Source: an uncultured Dermatophilus sp. (GTDB lineage: Bacteria; Actinomycetota; Actinomycetes; Actinomycetales; Dermatophilaceae). From it: a stretch of 5,713 nt of DNA. Numbering within the stretch: the first letter of the stretch is position 1; each line of letters begins with the position of its first letter. The notes beneath the pieces are model-generated. The model saw nothing but the letters and a program-made list of their open reading frames with translations. It searched no databases and was not told where the DNA came from. The DNA is taken from positions 1-5,713 of the forward strand of contig CAMCQD010000133.1 of the NCBI GenBank assembly GCA_945876925.1, read 5' to 3'. Positions 1-5,713 of the stretch are shown in pieces. Position numbers and translations under genes: made by a program.

Positions 1-431
1 AGCCCACCGCGACGTCTCCGGCCGTGCCGACCGCGACGTCTCCGGCGGAGCCCACGACCACGAGCCCCGCTGAGCCGACCACCACATCCCCGGCGGTGCC
101 GACCGCGACGAACCCGGGGGTACCGGCTGAGCCGAGCGGGATCTCGACGGCGACGCCGATCGCCCCGGGAACGACCGCCACGACCGGCAGCGCGAGCCCG
201 CCGGCGTCCGCCGGCTCGGGTACCCGCACGTCGGACGCCACAGCCACCTCGCAGGGCAGCACCAGCACGCGCACCAGCGCCGGCTCGCCGAACCGGATCG
301 ACACCGGCGTGCCGGGGGATGAACCGGACGTGCCCCTGCTGGTCCTCGGCGGCCTGATGACCGCGGGGTCGCTGACCGTCCTCGGCGTTGCCCTCCGCCG
401 CGGACTGCGGCGGCGCGCAGGTACCCGCTGA
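1..431 (+). CDS. C-terminal part of a Pro/Thr/Ser/Ala-rich surface protein with membrane anchor (5' truncated)
   Basis: I do not recognise a named family. The reading frame is open from the window edge (first full codon at 3) and ends at TGA 429-431. A GTG at 24 lies inside the repeat array, so it is unlikely to be the true start and the gene very probably begins upstream. The visible protein opens with five 8-residue repeats of the type PTATSPAV, then a low-complexity Ser/Thr/Ala/Gly stretch, which suggests an extended and possibly glycosylated stalk. The C-terminus has an IDTGVPGD motif (297-320), one hydrophobic segment (about 333-395) and an Arg-rich tail (396-428). This is the layout of a cell-wall sorting signal, although no canonical LPXTG is present. 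A class F sortase gene begins 14 bases downstream, so the protein may be that enzyme's substrate; that role is inferred. It could instead be a simple C-terminally membrane-anchored protein. Confidence 0.75.
   Translation, partial: PTATSPAVPTATSPAEPTTTSPAEPTTTSPAVPTATNPGVPAEPSGISTATPIAPGTTATTGSASPPASAGSGTRTSDATATSQGSTSTRTSAGSPNRIDTGVPGDEPDVPLLVLGGLMTAGSLTVLGVALRRGLRRRAGTR
3..122 (+). repeat. Five in-frame 24-bp tandem repeats (8-residue PTxTSPAx units)
   Basis: Units lie at 3-26, 27-50, 51-74, 75-98 and 99-122. They encode PTATSPAV, PTATSPAE, PTTTSPAE, PTTTSPAV and PTATNPGV. The protein period is exact, while the bases differ at several positions, partly at synonymous sites, so the array is not a very recent duplication. 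More units may lie before the window. Repeats of this kind commonly vary in copy number between strains and form rigid Pro/Thr stalks. Confidence 0.85.
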
Positions 432-445
432 CCAGCACCGGGAAG

Positions 446-1075
446 ATGACCGCACGATCGGGGCGGGCAAGCCGGGCACCCGGCCGGCCCGCCCTGATCG
501 CTGCCGTGCCCGTCCTGATCGCCGGGCTGGGGCTGATCTGGGCCGGGCTGCACCCGGGGTCCCCTCAGGCCGCGCCGCTGCCGGCGGCCACCTTCGGCCA
601 GGCGGCTCCGGCCAGCGCGCCCGGCACCGCCCCTGCGCTGGCTCCCCGGCGGCTGAGCATCCCGTCCCTGGGGATCGAGGCGCCGATCGACGACAGCGGC
701 CTGACCGCCTCCGGTGACCTGGTCATTCCCGGCGACCCGGCCACCGTCGGGCACTGGACCGGGGGCGCCGCCCTCAGCGCCGCGCGGGGCACCACTGTCC
801 TGGCTGGTCACGTCGATGTCAGCGGGGATCTGGGGGCATTGCACCCGCTGGCGCGGATCGGCCCGGGGGCGCTGGCGTACACCTCGGATGCCAGCGGGCG
901 GGTCACGGCGTGGTCGGTTACGGCGCTGGAGGTGCGCCGCAAGGACGACCTGCCCGTCCTGCCCTCCAGCGGGCCGCGCCGCCTCGTCATCGTCACCTGC
1001 GGCGGGCCGGTGTTGCGCGAGGACGGGCGGTGGACGTACCGGGACAATGTGCTGGCCACCGCGGTGCCCATCTGA
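446..1075 (+). CDS. Class F sortase (sortase E/F-like cysteine transpeptidase)
   Basis: The product is a complete 209-residue, membrane-anchored sortase, a normal length for actinobacterial class F enzymes. An N-terminal hydrophobic segment (residues about 16-34) follows a basic start and should tether the enzyme with its catalytic domain outside. A Pro/Ala-rich linker (about 36-67) leads into the sortase beta-barrel, which starts near RRLSIPSLGIEAPI. The catalytic set is visible: His122 in LAGHVD, Cys185 in VIVTCGGP and Arg199 in WTYRDNV. Sortases cleave a sorting motif and transfer the protein to an amine acceptor. The native acceptor of class F enzymes is poorly known, and some may act as hydrolases or pilin-type ligases. 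The gene starts 14 bases after the repeat protein, suggesting co-transcription. ATG 446 is the only plausible start: no ATG, GTG or TTG lies upstream in frame, and GTG 506 would fall inside the membrane segment. The GGGAAG at 440-445 abuts the ATG, an unusually short spacing. Confidence 0.92.
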   Translation: MTARSGRASRAPGRPALIAAVPVLIAGLGLIWAGLHPGSPQAAPLPAATFGQAAPASAPGTAPALAPRRLSIPSLGIEAPIDDSGLTASGDLVIPGDPATVGHWTGGAALSAARGTTVLAGHVDVSGDLGALHPLARIGPGALAYTSDASGRVTAWSVTALEVRRKDDLPVLPSSGPRRLVIVTCGGPVLREDGRWTYRDNVLATAVPI

Positions 1076-1288
1076 GGCCGGCTGGACCGGTGGCCTGGGG
1101 CCGGCGAGTTCCCGCACGGGCCTTCCGAGCTGGTCAGGTGCCCGGTTCCGGCCCGGTCCGGGGCCGCCCGGCTGGCGCGGTGCCGGCCGGGGGTTAGCGG
1201 GAACCGGTCCGCCATGAGACGGCCCGGCCCCGCGGACCGTCAGGAAGGGCCGCGCCTGCCTGGTTATCCTGAGCTGGGTCGACGCCTG

Positions 1289-1340
1289 CGTGCCCGGTCG
1301 CCGGGCGCGGCGAGGCCGCCACGACGGGTCGTGCACGGCC
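1289..1340 (+). other. Two adjacent hairpins in the sahH 5' leader
   Basis: Hairpin 1 pairs 1289-1297 with 1301-1309: nine pairs including one G-U, closed by the three-base loop TCG. Hairpin 2 pairs GGCCG 1314-1318 with CGGCC 1336-1340, then, across a small internal loop, CACGA 1320-1324 with TCGTG 1329-1333 around the loop CGGG. An alternative pairing of CGGG 1325-1328 with CCCG 1339-1342 would compete with hairpin 2. The Shine-Dalgarno at 1357-1363 is left free. I do not see the conserved core of the known SAH riboswitch. The pairings are visible; a regulatory role is inference, and GC-rich DNA gives such stems by chance. Confidence 0.35.
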
Positions 1341-1356
1341 CGCGAACAGCTGACGT

Positions 1357-1363
1357 GAGAGAG
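1357..1363 (+). promoter_or_regulatory. Ribosome binding site that fixes the sahH start
   Basis: GAGAGAG ends six bases before ATG 1370. It supports that ATG over the far-upstream in-frame ATG at 1214. The start also matches where SahH homology begins. Confidence 0.7.
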
Positions 1364-1369
1364 TCCCAC

Positions 1370-2821
<1,452 letters not shown>

Positions 2822-2900
2822 TATTCGAGGGGACGGCACGCCTCCCGGCGCCGCCTGGCCCAGTACCACCCGGGGCTGGCCGGCGGTGCCGGGTCAGGCT

Positions 2901-2931
2901 GTGACCGGTAGGATTACGCCTAGGTAACGGT
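2901..2931 (+). promoter_or_regulatory. Candidate MtrA-type direct repeat upstream of mtrA
   Basis: GTGACCGGT (2901-2909) and GGTAACGGT (2923-2931) give two GTGAC/GTAAC cores starting 23 bases apart, about two helical turns, on the same face. MtrA regulators of mycobacteria and streptomycetes are known to bind paired GTnAC-like motifs, and autoregulation is common among OmpR-family regulators. Between them lies GATTAC, a degenerate inverted copy. Matching by eye to a short degenerate motif is weak evidence. Confidence 0.3.
2909..2914 (+). promoter_or_regulatory. Candidate -10 element of the mtrA promoter
   Basis: TAGGAT fits the actinobacterial TAnnnT -10 pattern and sits in the least GC-rich stretch before mtrA. 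No clear -35 stands 16-19 bases upstream, which is common in actinobacterial promoters. If it is real, transcription would begin near 2921 and the box-like repeats would flank the -10, favouring a repressive or autoregulatory arrangement. Confidence 0.28.
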
Positions 2932-2961
2932 TCGTCCAGGATCGTGTGTGGCCGGGCTGGC

Positions 2962-2968
2962 GGAAAGG
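2962..2968 (+). promoter_or_regulatory. Ribosome binding site that fixes the mtrA start
   Basis: GGAAAGG ends six bases before ATG 2975. It supports that start over an in-frame GTG at 2948, which would add nine residues not expected in MtrA. Confidence 0.8.
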
Positions 2969-2974
2969 TCGTTT

Positions 2975-3652
2975 ATGAAGGCTCACGTGTTGGTCGTCGA
3001 TGATGACCAGTCGCTTGCGGAGATGCTCGGGATCGTGCTGCGCAGTGAGGGGCTGGACGTCACTCACTGCGCGGACGGCCAGTCGGGCCTGGCGGCGTGC
3101 CGTGAGATCAAGCCTGATCTGGTGCTGCTCGACGTGATGATGCCGGGCATGGACGGCATCGAGGTCGCCCGGCGCATCCGGGCCGAGTCGGGGGTGCCGA
3201 TCGTCATGCTGTCGGCCCGCTCGGACACCGTCGACGTCGTCGTCGGCCTGGAGTCCGGCGCGGACGACTACGTCATCAAGCCGTTCAAGGCCCAGGAGCT
3301 CATCGCCCGGGTCCGGGCCCGCCTGCGCCGCGGGGACGACCCCAACCCGGAGACGCTGCGCATCGGCGATGTCGTCATCGACGTGGCCGGGCACGCGGTG
3401 AAGAAGGCGGGGCGCACGATCTCGCTGACTCCGCTGGAGTTCGACCTGCTGGTGGCGCTGGCCCGCAAGCCGTGGCAGGCGTTCAGCCGGGATGTGCTGC
3501 TGGAGCAGGTGTGGGGGTACCGGCACGCCGGTGATGCCCGGCTGGTCAACGTCCACGTCCAGCGGCTGCGCGGCAAGATCGAGGACGACCCGGAGCATCC
3601 GCAGATCGTGCTCACCGTGCGCGGGGTGGGGTACAAGGCCGGGCCGGCCTGA
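2975..3652 (+). CDS. mtrA: Two-component response regulator MtrA (OmpR/PhoB family)
   Basis: The product has 225 residues, close to mycobacterial MtrA. The N-terminal receiver domain (about 3-115) shows the acidic cluster Asp9-Asp11 in VVDDD, the phospho-acceptor Asp53 in LLDVMMPG, the switch Ser80 in MLSARSD, Tyr99 and Lys102 in DDYVIKPF. The C-terminal winged-helix DNA-binding domain (about 127-222) has the OmpR signatures ISLTPLEFDLL, VWGY and VNVHVQRLRGKIE, ending with VRGVGYKAG. It is a cytosolic transcription factor that the MtrB kinase activates. In Actinobacteria MtrA controls cell-wall hydrolase and division genes and, in mycobacteria, also affects replication. Assignment to MtrA rather than another OmpR regulator rests on the strong protein resemblance and on the mtrB and lpqB genes that follow. 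ATG 2975 is chosen for its ideal ribosome binding site; GTG 2948 is less likely. Confidence 0.97.
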   Translation: MKAHVLVVDDDQSLAEMLGIVLRSEGLDVTHCADGQSGLAACREIKPDLVLLDVMMPGMDGIEVARRIRAESGVPIVMLSARSDTVDVVVGLESGADDYVIKPFKAQELIARVRARLRRGDDPNPETLRIGDVVIDVAGHAVKKAGRTISLTPLEFDLLVALARKPWQAFSRDVLLEQVWGYRHAGDARLVNVHVQRLRGKIEDDPEHPQIVLTVRGVGYKAGPA

Positions 3653-3655
3653 TCC

Positions 3656-5398
3656 ATGACATCGGGTGATTCCCCGCCGGGCGCTGTCCGTCCCGGCGGG
3701 CAGCGCCGCCGGGGCGGGCGCATCCGGGCACGCCTCGGCGAGATCGAACGCTGGTGGGGCCGCCTGTGGCGGACCAGCCTGCAATTCCGGACCCTGGCCA
3801 TCACGGTCGTCCTCGGCGCGGTCATCACCGTGCTGCTGCAGTCGTTCTCCTACAGCCGCACGGCGGCCGCGCTGGTCGAGGGCAAGGTCGAGACGGCCCA
3901 GGAGGATGCGGCGTTCCGCGCCGCCAGCATGCAGCAGCATCTGGATTCCACCGACCGGTCCGATGCCGAGAGCGTGCGCCAGCTCACGTACGACCTCATG
4001 CAGCAGCAGGCCTCCCACACCCCTGATCAGTCCCGGCAGGTGATCCTCACCGCTGCCGCGGGCGGGGCCGCCGGGCCTAGCCGGATCCCGAACATGTGGA
4101 CCGGGTTCGGGGCCGATATGCTGCCCAGCTCGCTGCGCGAGGCGGTCGCCGCCGATCCGGCCCATCAGCAGGTCCAGATCGTCCCGCTGGCTGACGCTCA
4201 GGTCGAGGCCGCGTCGGCGGTGGTGGTCGGCCAGCAGATCCAGATCCCCGATGCCGGCCCGCATGAGCTGTATTTCGTGTATCCCCTCGACCGGGAAGCC
4301 GGCACGATGTCCCTCATGCTGCGCACCTACCTCCTGGGCGGGCTGCTGCTGACCGCGCTCATCGGCCTGGTCTCCCTGGCCGTGACGCGCCTGGTGATCG
4401 ACCCGGTGCGGGAGGCGGCGGTGGTGGCCGAGCGGCTGTCCAAGGGACAGCTGGGGGAGCGGATGCAGCTGCGCGGCGAGGATGACCTGGCCCGGTTGTC
4501 GGCCGCGTTCAACACCATGGCCGACAACCTCCAGGCGCAGATCCGCCGCCTGGAGGAGGTTTCCCAGGTGCAGCAGCGGTTCGTCTCGGATGTGAGCCAT
4601 GAGCTGCGCACCCCGTTGACCACCATCCAGATGGCCACCGAGATGCTGTACACCGACCGGTCGGCGTTCTCGCCGACTAGCGCCCGCTCGGCTGAGCTGC
4701 TGCATACCGATGTCGGCCGGTTCGACGAGATGCTCAGCGGCCTGCTGGAGATCAGCCGTCACGACGCCGGCAGCGTCGAGGTGGAGGCCGAGCGCCAGGA
4801 TCTGCGCCCGATCATCGAGCGGGTGATCGAGGCCGCCGTCCCGCTCGCCCAGGCCAAGGGCAGCGAGGTCACCGTGATCGACTGCGGGGGCGGGCCGTTC
4901 ATCGCCGAGGTGGATGCCCGGCGGATCGAGCGCATCCTGCGCAACCTGCTGGTCAATGCCCTGGAGCACGGTGAGGGCCGGCCGGTCCAGATCGAGCTCG
5001 GCGGTAACGCCGAGGCCATCGCGATCGCGGTGCGGGACCACGGCATCGGCCTGGAGCCGGGGCAGTCGGCCCTGGTCTTCAACCGGTTCTGGCGGGCTGA
5101 TCCCTCCCGTAACCGCACCACCGGCGGCACCGGCCTGGGGCTGTCCATCGCGCTTGAGGACGCCCGGCTGCATCGTGGCTGGCTGCAGGCGTGGGGCGTG
5201 CCCGGGGAGGGAGCACGGTTCAGGCTCACCCTGCCGCGCACCTCCGCCACCGCGATCGTGGAGTCCCCGCTGGCGCTGGCCGACGGCCTGGAGCAGCCCA
5301 GCATCCACGACACCGGCCCGCTGCCGATCATCCGCCCCGACGGGCCGGGGGCGCGCGCGGTTCCGGTCACCGGTGAGAACGTGGAGGCCGGCGGCTGA
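3656..5398 (+). CDS. mtrB: Two-component sensor histidine kinase MtrB
   Basis: This 580-residue membrane kinase is the partner of MtrA. After a basic cytoplasmic N-terminus it has a first membrane segment (about 46-64), an extracellular sensor region (about 66-217), a second membrane segment (about 221-245) and a HAMP linker (about 246-300). The dimerisation domain carries the phospho-acceptor His315 in SDVSHELRTP. The ATPase domain shows the N-box RNLLVNALEHG (Asn430, Asn434), G1 box DHGIG (461-465), F-box FNRFWRADPSR (475-485) and G2 box GTGLGLS (491-497), all intact. The last 50 or so residues form a Pro/Gly-rich tail past the kinase core, as in mycobacterial MtrB. The start lies three bases after the mtrA stop with no clear ribosome binding site, so translation is probably coupled to mtrA. 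The stop overlaps the lpqB start. The signal sensed is unknown; in mycobacteria MtrB localises to septa and interacts with LpqB. Confidence 0.97.
   Translation: MTSGDSPPGAVRPGGQRRRGGRIRARLGEIERWWGRLWRTSLQFRTLAITVVLGAVITVLLQSFSYSRTAAALVEGKVETAQEDAAFRAASMQQHLDSTDRSDAESVRQLTYDLMQQQASHTPDQSRQVILTAAAGGAAGPSRIPNMWTGFGADMLPSSLREAVAADPAHQQVQIVPLADAQVEAASAVVVGQQIQIPDAGPHELYFVYPLDREAGTMSLMLRTYLLGGLLLTALIGLVSLAVTRLVIDPVREAAVVAERLSKGQLGERMQLRGEDDLARLSAAFNTMADNLQAQIRRLEEVSQVQQRFVSDVSHELRTPLTTIQMATEMLYTDRSAFSPTSARSAELLHTDVGRFDEMLSGLLEISRHDAGSVEVEAERQDLRPIIERVIEAAVPLAQAKGSEVTVIDCGGGPFIAEVDARRIERILRNLLVNALEHGEGRPVQIELGGNAEAIAIAVRDHGIGLEPGQSALVFNRFWRADPSRNRTTGGTGLGLSIALEDARLHRGWLQAWGVPGEGARFRLTLPRTSATAIVESPLALADGLEQPSIHDTGPLPIIRPDGPGARAVPVTGENVEAGG
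5383..5387 (+). promoter_or_regulatory. Ribosome binding site of lpqB inside mtrB
   Basis: GGAGG lies within the last codons of mtrB, ten bases before the lpqB ATG at 5398. This is a slightly long but usable spacing, and it supports that start together with the TGATG stop/start overlap. Confidence 0.6.
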
Positions 5399-5713
5399 TG
5401 CGCCGGCTGCCTGTCAGGCGGCCACGGCCCTCCACGCTGCTGGCCGTGGCCCTCTCGGCGTCGCTGCTGGCCGCGTGCGGCCTGCCGACCACGAGCCCGG
5501 TGGAGCAGGGCCTGGCGGTGGGCACCCCGCAGGCGCCGCCGATCCAGCTTGATTTCGAGGTTCCCCGCGAGGGGGCCACGCCCGAGCAGATCGTGCTGGG
5601 CTTCCTGGCCGCGCAGTGGTCTTCCGACGACGGGTACCGTGCCGCGCGCGCCTACCTCACCTCGGATGCCTCGGCGACGTGGCGGCCGCGCAGCATCGTG
5701 GTGTATCCCGGCA
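5398..5713 (+). CDS. lpqB: Lipoprotein LpqB, N-terminal part (3' truncated by window end)
   Basis: The frame starts at ATG 5398, sharing one base with the mtrB stop, and stays open to the window edge (105 residues seen; the family is usually near 580-600). The N-terminus is a lipoprotein signal: basic MRRLPVRRPR, a hydrophobic core and the lipobox LAAC with lipidated Cys27. The mature part begins GLPTTSPVEQG and continues into the LpqB N-terminal domain, including PEQIVLGFLAAQ and the AARAYLTSDASATW segment typical of the family. The GerMN-like and beta-propeller domains expected further on lie outside the window. In mycobacteria LpqB interacts with the MtrB sensor domain and influences MtrA phosphorylation, cell division and wall integrity. 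The immediate mtrA-mtrB-lpqB order supports the same role. Recognition is firm despite truncation. Confidence 0.94.
   Translation, partial: MRRLPVRRPRPSTLLAVALSASLLAACGLPTTSPVEQGLAVGTPQAPPIQLDFEVPREGATPEQIVLGFLAAQWSSDDGYRAARAYLTSDASATWRPRSIVVYPG

Larger units (their letters stand above)
1076..1369 (+). other. Intergenic region between the sortase gene and sahH
   Basis: I find no convincing gene in these 294 bases. The sahH frame stays open upstream to an ATG at 1214, but the extra 52 residues are Arg/Pro-rich and have no counterpart in SahH proteins, so this is better read as untranslated leader. The upstream half is very GC-rich. One stem there, CGGCCC 1149-1154 with GGGCCG 1161-1166 around a 6-base loop, could help end sortase transcription, but no T-run follows and chance stems are common at this composition. 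A weak -10-like TATCCT lies at 1265-1270 without a credible -35. The downstream half holds the two hairpins listed separately. Confidence 0.6.
2822..2974 (+). other. sahH-mtrA intergenic region
   Basis: This 153-base gap has no gene. A possible terminator stem pairs ACCCGG 2868-2873 with CCGGGT 2889-2894 around a 15-base loop, without a T-run, so it is weak. The 3' part is noticeably richer in A/T (around 2901-2935) than the flanking DNA and carries the promoter-like and MtrA-box-like elements listed separately, followed by the mtrA ribosome binding site. Confidence 0.5.

Noticed and set aside
388..717. A 109-residue + strand frame bridging the repeat protein and the sortase
   Set aside because: It overlaps both genes in another frame and has the Arg/Ala/Pro-rich composition of a GC-rich shadow with no recognisable motif.
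1214..1369. N-terminal 52-residue extension of SahH from ATG 1214
   Set aside because: The added residues are Arg/Pro-rich and unlike SahH N-termini. The ATG at 1370 has a proper ribosome binding site and matches the family start MPFDYKVKDL.
1214..1369. A known SAH riboswitch upstream of sahH
   Set aside because: I looked for the conserved core sequences of the SAH riboswitch and did not find them. The hairpins seen have a different layout, so only an unclassified structured leader is suggested.
2948..2974. Upstream GTG start for MtrA adding nine residues
   Set aside because: The ribosome binding site GGAAAGG lies inside this extension at ideal spacing for ATG 2975, and MtrA homologues begin close to the VLVVDDD strand.
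2894..5308. An 804-residue open frame on the - strand opposite mtrA and mtrB
   Set aside because: Its codons are antisense to two firmly identified genes, its product is His/Gln/Arg/Pro-rich without a recognisable domain, and such long shadow frames are expected opposite GC-rich genes.
4914..5552. A 212-residue + strand frame overlapping the end of mtrB and the start of lpqB
   Set aside because: It is out of frame with both recognised genes, has Arg/Ser/Pro-rich shadow composition, and would conflict with the clear lpqB lipoprotein start at 5398.

Overview
The window is GC-rich, with strong G/C preference at third codon positions. It carries the mtrA-mtrB-lpqB cell-envelope regulatory cluster, which is characteristic of Actinobacteria, so an actinomycete chromosome is the natural reading. 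The SahH form with its internal insertion and the actinobacterial-type class F sortase agree with that. The order or genus cannot be fixed from this sequence alone. All supported genes lie on the + strand.

Region 1 (1-1075) is a two-gene surface-protein module. First comes the C-terminal part of a Pro/Thr/Ser/Ala-rich protein with five tandem 8-residue repeats, an IDTG motif, a membrane segment and an Arg-rich tail. Fourteen bases later comes a complete class F sortase with an intact His-Cys-Arg catalytic set. The pairing suggests an enzyme with its own wall-attached or membrane-held substrate.

Region 2 (1076-1369) is a 294-base gap holding no gene. Its downstream half contains two neat adjacent hairpins and a good Shine-Dalgarno sequence leading into sahH. 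Region 3 (1370-2821) is a complete sahH, encoding adenosylhomocysteinase of the activated methyl cycle.

Region 4 (2822-2974) is a 153-base intergenic region with a possible promoter and a pair of GTGACCGGT / GGTAACGGT elements resembling MtrA-type boxes. Region 5 (2975-5713) is a tightly packed operon. It encodes the response regulator MtrA, the sensor kinase MtrB three bases downstream, and the lipoprotein LpqB, whose ATG overlaps the mtrB stop and which runs off the window end. In mycobacteria, MtrB phosphorylates MtrA and LpqB modulates MtrB, coupling envelope state to cell division and wall remodelling. The same logic probably holds here.

I see no mobile element, tRNA, rRNA or CRISPR array, and no clearly new system. 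The points most worth a second look are the repeat protein/sortase pair, the structured sahH leader and the mtrA upstream boxes.
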